NCBI GenBank assembly: GCA_028554755.1
Contig: JAPTOF010000002.1
Coordinates: forward strand, 30,558,501-30,622,500
DNA length: 64,000 nucleotides
Reading direction: 5' to 3'
DNA from: Cordia subcordata
Lineage: Eukaryota > Streptophyta > Magnoliopsida > Boraginales > Cordiaceae
Of this stretch, positions 36,963 through 49,899 are shown piece after piece; the stretch's first letter is position 1, and the number at the start of each line of letters is the position of its first letter. The notes under the pieces were generated by a model. It was given only the letters and a program-made list of their open reading frames with translations. It ran no database searches and was not told the origin of the DNA. The position numbers and the translations under genes were made by a program.

Positions 36963-38140
36963 TTAGTTGATGCTTCGCATAGAATTATTGTTTTGTTACT
37001 CCAAAAGTGTAAGTGTTTTTTTTTCTTCATTATTATATTGTGAAAAGAATTAATTTTATATAATTATAAAATGATGATAGTATGAAAGAATGATTTTTGG
37101 AGTCATTGCAATTCTCCCCTCTAAGCTTGATGAATCTTGCAAGAACATTATTATTCAAGAACCACACCACTCTAATTAACTCGATTTGATCACCCCGCAT
37201 GACAAGATTATTTCGATAATCTTGCTCATGAATAGAAGAAAATGGTGAAAACAGTAATTACAGATGGCAGCAAGAACTCTATTTATTTTTGTCTCCCATA
37301 GGAACACAATTAAAATTAATACAATTTATTATGCAACAGCATTCTTTCTTAAATATACTGTTGCATGTACAAAATTAAGTTTCATTTATATGATTGGGAT
37401 ACACAATACATCAGACCAATACAATTAATTCATTATAACAACAAGTTAAAAAAAATCATTGTAATTTCTTACTTATAATATACTTAGCAATTGTCATAAA
37501 TTAGACTTCATTTTCTAATTTGTGTAGATATCTTTTACTACTAACAAGCTAATTACCAAAGGTCATAATTTAAATTCATTATAAATGTATTCTCGAGCAA
37601 TTTTTAAACAACATATGCAAATCATTCCCATAAAAGATTATAACACAGAAAATACTCCTTACTTTAGAAGTAGGATAGATAATTCATTTGGCAAGTTCTT
37701 GTTAAGAATGCAAAACAAAGCTATAACTTAAATATTAACATAAAAAAGAAACGAAAAGGCCAACCACATAGGAGGAATGGAGTATTCATTAAATAACCTT
37801 CGACGTTCTTAAAAAGAACCAAATCAAATCAAATTTTTGGTTTAGTTTGACTTGATTTTGTCAATTAATAAATATGTATATAATTTAAAGGAGAATGAAG
37901 TCGTCAATAAATAATAATTGAAAAAAATAGTGATGAAAATTTATAAGAAACCAACTTACTGGCTCAAGACATCTCATTTACGTTATTATACGTAATAGCT
38001 ATGTTTTTTTAGTACTCATGTTTAGAAAACAATTCATTATTTTATTTATTTAAAATCTTTTAAAAGTTTAAGAAGCCAAAACATAATAAAAACCCAGAGA
38101 CAAATATTTTCATTACTTGTTTTCGCATGCAAAATTGGAA
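36963..38140. other. Intergenic region, lectin 3' flank to TYW1 promoter
   Basis: The first 400 bases are homologous to the 3' flanks of the other lectin copies. The rest is AT-rich with no recognisable gene, and its last 200 bases are the probable TYW1 promoter. Confidence 0.5.
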
Positions 38141-38155
38141 ATGTTATTTCCCACC

Positions 38156-41100
38156 ATGTCCCCATCTGCCCGAGTGAAGCTCCTCAGTCTACTCTCCGCC
38201 TCCGCCACCGCCACCTTCACCTTATACTTCTTCTACAAATCCCGCCGCCGCATCCGCCACCTGCTCGGAAACCTAGCCACCACTTCCTCCGCCACCCGTA
38301 ACCCTTACCCCAGGGGCAAAATCTTCTTTATTTCACATACTGGCACATCTAAAACCCTAGCTCAACGCCTCCACACTTTGCTAACCCTAAACGACCTTCC
38401 ATTTGACTTAATTGACCCCAAGGACTACGAGCCAGAAGACCTCTACAAAGAGACGCTAGTCTTGATCGTAGCTTCCACGTGGGAGAACGGCAAACCTCCG
38501 CCGAATGGGGGCTTTTTCGTAAATTGGTTAATTGAGAGCGCTGATGACTTTAGAGTTGGAGGATTATTGTTAAAGAATTGTAAATTTGCTGTCTTTGGGG
38601 TTGGGAGTAGGGTGTATGGCGACACTTTTAATGCCGTGGGGAGAGATGTTTCGGAGAGGTTGCGAAAACTGGGAGCAAATGAGGTGTTGGAAATGTGTGA
38701 AGGGGATGTGGATGAAGGGAGCTTAGATGAGGTGTTTGATAGTTGGAGTAAAAGAGTAATTGGGGTTTTGAAGGGCAAGGTTTTGGATCATCGAGGGGTT
38801 TTGGCAAATGGAGTTGGCGATGAGAGCGGTAATGAGGCGAGTGAGGAGGAAGAAGATAGTGAGGAGGATGAGGAGGGAGAGGAGATTGTTGATCTTGAGG
38901 ATATTGCGGGGAAAGGGCCGTCTAGGAAGTCATTGGTGGAGGCGAAAGGTAATGGGAATGTGAATGGTGTGAAAGCTAATGGAGTAAAAGAGATGGTGAC
39001 GCCAGTAGTTAGGGCGAATTTAGAAAAGCAGGTAGCCTATTTTGAAAATGTTTGTCTGGAATTCTGTTGGGTATTTGTTCAATGAGCGGCATAGTTTTCC
39101 TAGACTTCAAGAAATGTTTGGTCTTTGGTGTTTTGGACATTTTCAGTTGTAGTCGTATGATAGGTTAAAGAGTATAGACTAGATTTACATTCATGATATT
39201 TTTTATTCAATTTACTTCCTGCTTCACGTTCTTGGTTATTCTAAGGTGTATGATTTGTCTTCTGGTGCTTGTTTTCTCCAAATGTTGATTACTATTCTTC
39301 ATGCATATTCTAACACATATGATTTGTCTTCCGCTGCTCGTCTTTTGAAAATATAGATTACTATTGATTCATTGTTGTTTATGTCCCTTCTATGTACTCT
39401 GAGTTTCTCAAGCTATAGCATAGAAATGCTAAATTTATTGTTTGGTATTATCGTTGAATATTCTACTTGGAAAGGAGTGGTATGTGGTTGCATCTATCTT
39501 TGCTTTTCCTTTTGGTTTGAGATATATCATGATCCTTAGGTTATGACTGCTAATGAACTGATTGGTATCAGTTGTGTTGATCACTGTAAAAGCTCTTGCT
39601 GGTTGAGAATAATTCTGACTAATGTCCTTTCTCCCTTGTTAATTGATCATACATATGATTTGCTGCCTTTTTCTGGGTCATATCCATTTCACATCAGCAT
39701 TTTCATCTCCTGTTTTCCTGACCTATTCTCTGTTTTTATGCAAATTTGGCAGGGATATAAAATTATAGGTTCACATAGTGGTGTTAAGATTTGTAGATGG
39801 ACCAAGTCACAACTTAGAGGCCGTGGAGGGTGCTATAAACATTCATTTTATGGTATAGAGAGTCACAGGTGTTTTCTTAATCCTTGCCTTCTTCCTCAGT
39901 TCTTTTGTTTCGTGATCTAGCTTATATGTGTGGTTTGACAAACTTTCATGGGAATCTTGTAGATATCAACTCATTTTGGTCATTAATGCTATCTACCTGT
40001 TAGGTTCATTAATAATTTGTTCTGTATAAAGTTCCTAAGTCCTTCTGTATAAACATGTGTTGCTGCTTTGTGGCATGGATTTCCATAAGTAGGAATGCTT
40101 TGTTGGCTTTGATAGAGCTTCAAAAACTGGTTTGAGTGTATAAGCTCAGCTTGTATAAGTTGCTTTTGAGTGCACATCACTCATTGTGTTCGGAATAGAC
40201 GACATATAGAAAAAATATTCAGGTTTTTACCCATTAGTGTATCATACTGATGACGTGATCTATATTGACATTTTCTAGCACATCAAACCGCGTATCGTGA
40301 AAATGATTAGCTGTTTCTTGCAATTATTCCTTTCATGCAGCTTCTAATCAGTTTTCTTTCTATAAATTTGATAGGTGCATGGAGGCAACTCCAAGTTTGG
40401 CATGTGCAAACAAATGTGTTTTCTGCTGGAGACATCATACCAATCCTGTTGGCAAGAGCTGGCAGTGGAAGATGGATGATCCTCTAGATATTGTAGATAC
40501 TGCCATAGAATTGCACACAAAAATGATAAGGCAAATGAAGGGAGTTCCAGGTATAAGATGGCTTCTTAGTCTTATTTCTTTGTGAGTGTGATTTGAACCT
40601 CTGTATTCAAGAACAATTATGCAAATACAGTACTAGGTTTTATGCTTTAGAAAGTCTTTATTCAGGCGTGGAAATTAGCAATGCTGTAAGAAACATAAGT
40701 TTATCATAATGTAGAATGCAGTACAATTGATGTGAGTGTTAGACTCTTGATGAGTCGGTTAATGCTTTCTTTGGAGTTGGAAATAGTCAAGGATTTTTGA
40801 ATTCATGGTCAACAGAGTTGCAGGAGTTGGGAGTTAAAGAGATATGGATTACGTGTCTTTAGTTGATGGAATCAAGAGGGGAAGCTTATTGTCAGATCCC
40901 TCCAGTCTCCACTTTTTCCTTCCGTTCAATTGACAATAGTAACTTCTCTGATTTCTGAGTAAGATATGACATAATAATTTAATGCTGATGAAAAACTGGT
41001 TTTGTGATCACTTGCATCTGTGCCGACAGAGCTGGTAAGAGTTGGTGGAGGGTTTTCTGTTGTGGTTTTGTTATCTATGATCCTATCCAAGATAAAGCGA

Positions 41101-42720
41101 TCAAATATTTGTGAAAAATGTTATTTGTGTATAAATATTTATCTTTCTGAATGGTTCATTAGAATGCATGTCAAACTGGCAGTTGATGATAGGATATTAT
41201 ACTTGTCAGGTGTTGAAGCAGAGCGCCTCTCAGAAGGTCTTTCTCCTAGGCATTGTGCCTTATCTCTTGTTGGTGAACCTATCATGTACCCAGAGATTAA
41301 TGCACTTGTAGATGAGCTGCACAGGAGGCGCATTTCAACTTTTCTTGTAACAAATGCACAGTTCCCTGAGAAGATTAAGAATCTTAAACCTGTCACACAG
41401 GTTTGTCTGCTGTCTTTCTTGTTCTCTTGCTGGTTCATCGGTGCATTTATTCAAATGTCATTAAGACTTGAATATAACTTGAGTTGACTTCACTATTTGC
41501 AGTTGTATGTAAGCGTAGATGCTGCAACTAAGGACAGCTTGAAAGCAATTGATAGACCACTTTTTGGGGATTTCTGGGAGCGTTTTGTGGTAAGAACTTC
41601 GTATATAATTCAGTTATCCATTTTCCTTTGCCACTGCATTGCAATTAACCATTTACTATTCATATATATTATGGCGTTGAGATTAAATATGAAATTCTGT
41701 AATTTGTGAATATGGATATCTAAATGCTGAGATGGTTAATTTACATATCACAGTCCAATCTCTGCCATCTTTTCTATTGTCTTTTTCTTACATTTCTTCT
41801 GTCCGGTTGTTTCCTTGGCTCTGGTTGGCACATTTGCTTTGGTACTAAAATGTGAGGAACCTTGATATACACATTTGTACATCCCTCAGCTGCATGATAC
41901 TCTGGCATGTGCCTGGTTTTGCACCTTTGCTTGTGGAGGGTGCAGCTCCTGTGTATTTTTTATGGCTTGGACCATTTAAATGAGCATTATTGACATGTCT
42001 TGTCTGCAACTAAAAAAAATTGCAGGATTCTCTGAAAGCCCTCAGAGAGAAGCAACAGCGAACTGTCTACCGGTTGACTCTGGTTAAAGGGTGGAATACG
42101 GAGGATGTTGATGCCTATTCTAGCCTTTTTGGTATTGGAAGTCCTGATTTTATTGAAATCAAAGGTGTCACTTATTGTGGATCGTAAGTTTCTTGTCTTG
42201 GTCAACTTTCTTTTGTTTCCTTTTTATTCTGTTTAAAATTTGTGATACTTCAATTATGAATTTGAGAATTCTTTTAACAGGTCTGCTACTTCCAAATTGA
42301 CAATGGAGAATGTGCCATGGCATGCTGACGTAAAAGCATTTTCAGAGGCATTAGCTCGAAAAAGCAACGGGGAGTATGAGGTTGCATGTGAGCATGTACA
42401 CTCGTGTTGTGTTCTTCTAGCTAAAGTCGAGAAATTTAAGGTCAATGGTCAATGGTTCACATGGATAGACTATGAGAAGTTCCACGACCTGGTCAGTAGC
42501 AAATCCTGATCGAATTTCGTGTGATCTTAGTAGATTATGCACATCATCTTTTGTAAGTTTCATCTCCTTGAAAATTCAGGTCGCAACTGGAAGTCCTTTT
42601 GACAGCAGGGACTACATGGCTCCAACGCCATCTTGGGCTGTGTATGGAGCACAAGAAGGCGGTTTTGATCCTAAGCAAACTCGTTATAGGAAAGAGCGGC
42701 ATCACAAATCAACTCGCTGA
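38156..42720 (+). CDS. TYW1: TYW1, tRNA 4-demethylwyosine synthase (flavodoxin + radical SAM)
   Basis: Catalyses the second step of wybutosine synthesis: condensation of N1-methylguanosine-37 in tRNA-Phe with pyruvate to form 4-demethylwyosine. Exons: 38156-39031, 39753-39868, 40375-40550, 41210-41400, 41503-41589, 42026-42183, 42281-42491 and 42580-42720, giving 651 aa. ATG 38156 is in good context (CCACCATGTC) and gives MSPSARVKLLSLLS; an upstream in-frame ATG at 38141 would add five residues. Order: N-terminal hydrophobic segment (about 9-30), flavodoxin-like FMN domain (about 55-205; FISHTGTSKTLAQRL, ASTWENGKPP, FAVFGVGSRVYGDTF), a very acidic linker (about 225-255), then the radical-SAM core with Cys341, Cys345 and Cys348 in CANKCVFCWRHHTNP, SLVGEPIMYPEI and HVHSCCVLL, and the wybutosine-type C-terminus. 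All expected parts are present. The hydrophobic N-terminus suggests membrane anchoring, which is an inference. Confidence 0.95.
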
Positions 42721-44371
42721 ACTGTTGTACTGTGGCTTAACTGAAATAAGCTGTGGCTTCAGTTATCGACTGGGTTGGTTTGCTGGAGTATTATTCAGTT
42801 TTGCTCACTAGTACTGCATTACATGGTCTTTTGAGACAGCCACCAATTCCCAGATGGAGGATATAAAGAAAAAGTAAAGAGTCGAAGGAGAAGAAGAAGA
42901 AAATGCAGAGACGGCACAGCCAACAGTTTGTTCAATGGAACAGGTTTTTGACTTTTTGTTGTAGTTTATTTAAATTTGTCACTGTTTTAGTAGTCTGAGG
43001 TCATTTAGGACCACAGCATAGCCAAACCATAAGTATAGAGAGGTTACGAAAAGGAAGAGTTTGCAATGTGCATCACTGTTTCTCCAGCTTATAGTAAACA
43101 GCGAGAACTACTCTGAATTTCATGTCCTAAGCAATGAGTCTCGGTTTTGTTGTTAAAGTTTTATTTTTGACCATTCGAATCCCTTAAAGATCTTATTAGT
43201 GCCCCTTTTTGGCTTTTCCTGAAAAGCACCAGGCACCATGAAAAGATGGCGTGAAACTTTTAAAGATTTTGGGATAGATAAGGGGATTAGTGATGTAATT
43301 TCTCTCCAATGGGAGCAGAGTAACGACTGGATAAGAATTAAACAACCAAATCATGACCAAATAGAGAGGAGGAATCAAAGTTTAACATCAACTGCTTGAG
43401 ACATAAAATAGGGGGCGAAGAGTAGCCCAGAGAACATCAAACACAGAAGTGTGGCGGCACAGCTCTCAGCTCCCAAAGAAATATACGGGCAATAAATTAA
43501 ACCAAACAATAAGTGTTATAACGTTTATAGATATAAATCTAACGACAATATTTATTCCTTTCAAGAGTTATCTCTCGCACATTTTTGGGCATGATAGATT
43601 AAGCCCCTTCATGCAACCTTACTCTATCCACTTCTTTTGTGGAAAGGATCCACTCCTTTTTCTTGTTCTTTCATTTTCTAAATGTCAAACAATTTGAATC
43701 ATTTAAAATTTAACTTTAAAATGAATAATTGAGATTTACAAAGACCAAAATCTGATCATCCACTTAGAAAATGAGATGACAAGAATCATGTAGAGAATGA
43801 GACTATTAAGAAAAAGAGAAGACATTTTCCATGTTTAGACCTTCTATAATAGGTGCTTCCATGTGTAAAACAACAAATAAAAACCTAATTTGGCAATAAA
43901 TAACTTCAACTTCAAAAAGAAAATAATTAGTAATAAACAAACATTTAAAGAAATTAATTGCAACAAATACCTCACTCTTCAAATATGAATTAATGGTTTT
44001 CAATCCACATAATTTTGGATTCAAAAAATAATTCAAAAGATTAAAATTACTTTTCCAGTAGAGTAATAACCTAAATTCGACTCAACACTGACTTCATTTT
44101 GTTGTGTCTTCTCATTAAATTATCTTTCAAATTTTTGGCTAGGTTCAATTAGACCTCAGAAACTACGTATTAGCAACAAAATAATAGCAATAAGTACACA
44201 TCCACACACACAAAAGAAAAGGCACCAAAAAAAAAAATGGTAAGACAAGTTCATTCTCCCTTCCAACTTTCTATGTGGTGAAATTTAACCTTAATAAGTC
44301 CCACTAAGACAACGACGATTCAAAAAAAAAAAAAAGGAAAAGAAAAAGAAAAAAAGTGGGTTAATTTCATT
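42721..44371. other. Intergenic region between convergent TYW1 and AT-hook genes
   Basis: Contains the probable TYW1 3' UTR (to about 43160) and then AT-rich DNA with no supportable gene. Small open frames here show no family features. Confidence 0.5.
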
Positions 44372-44728
44372 TCAGCTGCTCCTTATAGGCTTGCTTTTAC
44401 GTTTAGCTCTGCTCCTTAGAGGCTGCTTCTTCTCGTCTTCTTTCACTTTTCCTGATTGTTCTTCTTCATTTTCTTTGCTTGGTTTCACTTTCTTTGTTTC
44501 AGTACTCACTTTATTACCATCGTCATCATACCCTTCTTCTTCACCTGTTTGTTTTTCCACTTCTTTTACTGCTTCTGCTTCATCACTCTTCTGAATAACT
44601 TTGCGAGGCCTGCCTCTTTTCCTTGGCGTCTGCTGCTGCTGCTGCTGCTGCTGTTGATGAGCTTCCTCATCCATTGATGATGATTCTACTACTGCTACTG
44701 ACAATTCTGTTGTTTTCTTCTTACCCAT
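44372..44728 (-). CDS. Small acidic/basic AT-hook protein with polyglutamine
   Basis: A 118-aa intronless frame beginning MGKKKTTELS. A run of nine Gln (residues 25-33, encoded by a CAG microsatellite, CTG on the plus strand) precedes TPRKRGRPRKVI, a canonical AT-hook (RGRP core at 38-41) that binds the minor groove of AT-rich DNA. The middle is acidic (EEEGYDDDG) and the C-terminus is a bipartite-like nuclear localisation region (RSRAKRKSKPIRSS). Composition suggests a disordered nuclear/chromatin protein. Its position between TYW1 and the C2-like membrane-protein gene matches what I recall for At1g75190, an uncharacterised Arabidopsis gene. The molecular role is unknown. Confidence 0.78.
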   Translation of the reverse strand: MGKKKTTELSVAVVESSSMDEEAHQQQQQQQQQTPRKRGRPRKVIQKSDEAEAVKEVEKQTGEEEGYDDDGNKVSTETKKVKPSKENEEEQSGKVKEDEKKQPLRSRAKRKSKPIRSS

Positions 44729-45907
44729 GAATTAAATATATATCATATCATGTGCAACCAATAATAAGCTATATATTAATCCAAACCAGATTCACTTCTC
44801 ATGTTTCACTTCTTTTTAACACATGTAGATCAACTATTCCACTATCTGAACTCATATCCTGTTGCCTCTTGACCAAAATTTCGTATTTGAATACTTTCAT
44901 AACGTTACTTTTTGTAGTTTACTTATATGCTTTCTCTCTAACAGAATATACATATATATCCATATATATCTCAAAATGTTTCTAAGTATATATGTGTGCG
45001 TATGCTATTCTTGACTTGTATAGCTGAATAGCAGAAGGGAAGACATGGGGGGTTTAGAAAAATGAGGTAGAAAGATTGATGGTGATGAAAAATAAGTGAG
45101 ACAACAGGTGGGGTGTGATAGATAGATGGCTAAGGCTATCCTAAGATGTGATGTGCATTAGTAGTCAAAAGTGTAGCAAACCAGGCCTTTTCTTTTTTTT
45201 TTTGGACGTGTGAATTGAGTTAAATTATAGTGCGTGAAAATTAAGAGACCTACTCTATCCATATGAGTATATCCAAGTGGGGTTTACCTTGGAGCTTCAT
45301 TGATGATGGTTAGACTAAGCTATTGGCAAATTAATTTGCACATCAGTCAAGTTATTTATAAATATGTCTTATGATATAACCCCTTCTTTGAATAAAAATA
45401 CTATAATAATCTGTAAAGAAAAGTCTATTGGAGTTATCCCCTCATATGGGTCCTGTCACAAGCTTAAAGGTGGCTAAAAGTTCGTCTCAATGGTAGTTAG
45501 CGTCATAGCATATAGGAAATTTAAAGCTTGGTGGCTAAATAATTTGTCTCAATTAATGGTAATTAGCATCATGGCATAGAGGAAATCTAGAAATTAACTC
45601 GGAACGTTATATGAAATTCTTAAACTTTTTCTTTAATTAGTTAAAGAACAATTCATTTTAATTAGCTTTCACAATAAATATCAAACTATTTACCCTGAAC
45701 TTATAAGACAACCTTCATTGTTCCATAGAAAGAAGCAACAAAACTCGGCTCGGTTTAGAAATATCTCAAATAATTTAAACTTTCTTCCGTAAAAATGAAG
45801 TCCTGAGTTCAAATTCCATGGGTCGGGGTTGAAGGAAAAAAAAAGTAAGACAACCCGGCTGTAGGAACCAATTGAGCTCATGGGTCAAATTTATACGCAA
45901 TACACTT
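44729..45907. other. AT-hook gene promoter and intergenic DNA
   Basis: No gene supported. TA-rich stretches occur near 44950-44990. A short phrase (TGGTAGTTAGCGTCATAGCATATAGGAAAT) recurs in altered form about 65 bases later around 45490-45590. Confidence 0.4.
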
Positions 45908-46378
45908 AGAGGGTGTTTGGATTGGCTTATCAAAAAGCTACTTAGAGTACTTCAAACTTTAAGCAGCTTTTTTTTATTATCCACTTTAAGTAGTTATGTT
46001 TTTAAATCAAAGTTATAGTTATTAAAAAAAATATTTACATGTTTAATTAAAGTGGATTGAAAAGTAACTTATATGATTAAAATAACTATTAAGGACACTA
46101 AAATAGAATTTAAGGGGTAACTACAAGATAAAAAAGTAAAGATATTTTAGTAATAAAAATAAAAAAATAAAGATAAGATGATAAATAATTTGATCAAACT
46201 TGTTTTTTTTCAAAGTGTTTAAAATCATAAAAAGCAGAAGTTAAGGGTAGAGAACTTTTTATTTTTTATTTAAAGTCACTTAAAAAAAATATTTTTTAAA
46301 ATTAAATAAACACTTCCAATAACTTAATTAGGCTTTCAATAAATTTGACCAAGAAAAAAGCCAAACCAAACACCCTCT
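45908..46378. mobile_element. MITE, about 470 bp
   Basis: The left end AGAGGGTGTTTGGATTGGCT and the complement of the right end, AGAGGGTGTTTGGTTTGGCT, match at 19 of 20 bases. The interior is AT-rich without coding capacity. The flanking bases are TTA on the left and AA on the right, so the target-site duplication is not clear. Confidence 0.82.
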
Positions 46379-48126
46379 AAAACATATGAAAGGTCCAGTG
46401 ATAGAAGCAAGCTTTCTTATTAATGTAATCATAGTGGATGGTCAATAAATGCCTAACCTTCTATGTTAGTCCCCTATAAGCATATTAGTATTAAATTAGT
46501 GAATGTGATTCTTAAAGGCGTTGTTCTTAAAAAGTTTGAATAAGCAGACCACCCCTATAGCACAATCATTCTTTCACTTTCATAGGGAACTAGAATATAT
46601 TATTTTTGGGATTGGAAAAATAAATACTTTTATATAAATTTTTATAACAGACCTTTTTGCCCCATTGTTATATTAGATACAAAGTTCTCTATCATTCTGC
46701 CTCTAGATTTCTTAAGGGGGATGCATCGCCTCTACTAGTACAATTGAAGCCGCCAGTGCAAGTGTAATGGTCCCTACAAGGATATCTAACGTGCATAATT
46801 CGTCCAAGCATTATCTTAGTGGACCCTTAAAAAGATATAAATCATCATTGATCAATATTTAAAGATAATGGAAAATAAATGATTTTTATCAACGCTCCAC
46901 GTACATCGAAAAAGAAAGGTATGGTCCTGCATTTTACTTCGACGGAGCATTGGATTCTGGTAAGTGTTATAGGGTCCGTTTATATTGAAGACTGTTTATA
47001 ATCCTTTTCGTGTTCTTTTTTGCAATGATATTGAAAAGTATTTTTTTAAAAGAAAATGTATTTTTTGTTATAAATAATAGGATAGAATTTTTTTTTTTTG
47101 CAATGATATTGAAAAGTATTTTTTTTAAAGAAAATGTATTTGTTGTTATAAATAATTGGATAGAATTTTTTTTAAAAAAAAATTTAAAGCTTTAAGGAAA
47201 GCTCAAATCTAAACTCAATTTTTTCAGTGGTAAAAAGTTTTAGCTTCTTACAAAGAATATTTAAAAAAAAAAGTCGAGAGAATAAAAACTTTAAAAGAAA
47301 GGGGGGAAAAAAAAAAGCAGTCCGGACTAGCCCATAGTCTATTATCTGGGCTCATCCCCACATAGTATGATTATCTTGTTCTAATGTGAGCGCTTCTTGG
47401 ATCCATAAAATCTACGAGCAGCACTTGCGCCCAGAATGTTCTACAGCTGATTCCCATGCACAATGCGGGCCAGCATGGGCCCCTTATATCAAGACATATT
47501 ATCAGTTGGGCCCCTTACGAAAAAGCTAAAAACTTTGAAAAAAAACTTAATTCTAACTTTTTTAAAAATCATGTATTGATGAGTTCAAAAGCATACTTTT
47601 TTTCTTAAGAGCTATATAGAAAAACACTTTTAAAAAGTTTGTCCAAGTGTTTTCTTAGTAGCGTTCGAAAGCCCACATCTGTTCTCTTTGCAATTTGCAT
47701 GGAACCGTTTCACCTCTCTCGACCTTTAATTTCTCTCAGCAATTTGGTCCAATTATGAATTTATCACAATCCGTACCACTCGCTACATCTCTGTCCTCAC
47801 TAAACAATGGAAAGCATTAATAATAAATTAAAGATCCTAAGTTCAATCTTTTTGCTAATTGAATTGATATATGTAGTTACATTGAAGTATATCACTATAT
47901 CGTAAAATTTATTCTTTTCAAAACAAATGTAATATAATTTTGACGGAAATAAATATTTCACAAATAGAATGATACCACATGTCCAATGAACCAGTTTATA
48001 GAGTACTGCTTCAGCCATGTTTTATAATCTTTAGCATCTCATGGTTGAACCAAGCATGTGGCGCTTCAACCTTCCTTTATTGTTAATAATTAATGGCCAG
48101 GAAGAAAAAAAAAAAAAAAAACCCTT
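46379..48126. other. Intergenic region upstream of the Mutator-like element
   Basis: No gene supported. It contains the tandem duplication at 47021-47176 and poly-A/T runs. Words like GGGTCCGTTTATATTG near 46974 resemble the end of another MITE, but no partner end was convincing. Confidence 0.4.
47021..47176 (+). repeat. 78-bp tandem duplication
   Basis: Two copies of a unit starting TGCAATGATATTGAAAAGTA and ending GGATAGAATTTTTTTT, differing at a few positions. Confidence 0.9.
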
Positions 48127-48669
48127 GTGGGCACTAGGAATTTTTTTTTAATCTAAAAATTAAAATGTTATGTAAAACTAACCCCGTTCGTAAAGCGTTT
48201 TGAAAAATAACCCAATCTAGTTTCAGAAACGCGTGGCACGCAATCCCAGAGAGCGAAACGCATTCCGGGAACGCGGCCGCGCTCCAGGAGTGTGCCCGCA
48301 TTCCTGGAATGCGTTCCGCGCTTCCGGAACTCATTTTCTGGATTTTCCTGCAGCCCTGCCAAATCTGATTCAATTCCGATTTGATTTGATTGCGAGGGCG
48401 AGAAAATATTCTTAGCAGCGCATTCTGGAAATGCGTTTGCAGTATCTGAAATATATTGGCTGCCACAAATCAAGCTTTAGTCACTTCATGTCATGGAAAA
48501 TTTCAAAAATCGTACTTCCAGAATGTGTTTTTTGCCTAGATAAACCCCAACCCCTTCCTCCACCAGATCATTCAATCCGTTACCCATCACAATAACTTTC
48601 CACCAAATAAACTTTCTACCAAATTCATTCAATTTGTTAGTATAAGTTTCTACCAAAGCACCTAAAAGA

Positions 48670-49874
48670 ATGAATTCAACTGAGGTTACTATTCTTTTAT
48701 ACTGCGGCGGTCACACAATAATGACCGATTACGGTCTTGATTATAGAAGTCCAAATATACCACGCAAAATCAAAATTCATCCAGAAACAACTTACAATGA
48801 ATTTGTTTCTCGTGTAATTAGCAAACTAGGGTTGCGTCCGAGCATTGATAGGGTTAACTTATGCTATCGTGACCCTAGATGGGATGCTACATTGGAGCAG
48901 ATATATTATTATCCAAGTACAATAATTGATGATGAAGATATGCGAGAGATGTATGGCACAGCTCGCTGTGAATGGAACCGCTGTGTGGCGCACGTAATAG
49001 TGGATGTTCATTCCGTTCAGTTGACGACGTGTATGTGCCGCAAATAATGCCCGACGTCCCGTACCAGTCCAACATGCCAGACCTAAATGCAGCACCATCG
49101 TATGTAGAAGATGAACAAATCAATATTACAACAACAGCGACGGAGTTTGCTACTTTTTCCATTTCCCCGCAACCACTTTCCACTTTTGAAGTCGGAGGAC
49201 CCTCTCATCATGGCGGTGGCACGGAGGAGAGATATGATGTCGCAGCAGATACTATTTTGTCAAAGGCAGACGAGGATGGTGAATTGAACGATCAATAAGA
49301 AGATGCAGTCTCAGAAGCAAGTTTGAACTACCAAATTGAGAACAAGGTAAAGGGACCGGATGTCGATGTAGAGGCAGAAGTAGATGAGGAGGAAGTAGTG
49401 GAGTTCCATACTGCTAAGAATGAATTCTACATGACAAGCAGGTACAAGGTCACTAAACGTCCAATATGGAACCCAGATAGGATGGAACTAATGGTGTTTC
49501 CATCCTAAGTGGATAGGATAAAGGTTGTTCAACAGTACGCAATAAGAATACAAAAGGAATATAGGGTCGTCAAGTCGAATAAGACCTTGTGGAAGGTACG
49601 ATGTAGGGAAGCACACAGTGGAATTGTAGAATGCCCATGGTATGTACGTGTAATAAGGAAAGCAACGCACAAACAATGGGAGATCACGCAGTATGACGCC
49701 AGACATATATGTATGGCGCAAATAACTGTGTCGGGGCATAGAAATTTGACCTTGAGATTGGTTGGATATCTGGTGAGGTATTTCATAGCTAAGAAAGCTG
49801 ATTACGAGATCGGGCTTATCCAAGTTCACATGAAGGAGAAGCTTAACGCGGATGTCAGTTACGGAAAAGCATGA
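48670..49874 (+). pseudogene. MULE transposase, N-terminal half, frameshifted
   Basis: Starts MNSTEVTILLYCGGHTIMTD, the PB1-like N-terminus common in plant MULE transposases. A frameshift lies near 49015 (frame continues as SVDDVYVPQIMPDVPYQSNM). Stop codons interrupt it at about 49296, 49506 and 49872. The last two segments carry the MuDR DNA-binding region: YAIRIQKEYRVVKSN, VRCREAHSGIVECPWYVRV, WEITQYDARHICMA, a C-C-H-C zinc-binding pattern. The protein would continue into the DDE catalytic domain, but no such sequence follows, and the minus-strand gene begins instead. It cannot make active transposase. Confidence 0.85.
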
Positions 49875-49899
49875 AACGGTCAGGTAAATGACGTCTAAC

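Noticed and set aside
38117..38155. Earlier start for TYW1 at 38117
   Set aside because: The codon there is TTG, not ATG, and the ATG at 38156 has a better context and fits the family N-terminus.
48235..48430. Bacterial or organellar DNA because of the GC-rich patch
   Set aside because: The patch is confined to the subterminal repeats of the MULE, with no bacterial or plastid genes nearby.
48670..49047. Independent small gene of 125 aa
   Set aside because: It is the N-terminal part of a MULE transposase inside clear inverted repeats, and its frame continues after a shift.
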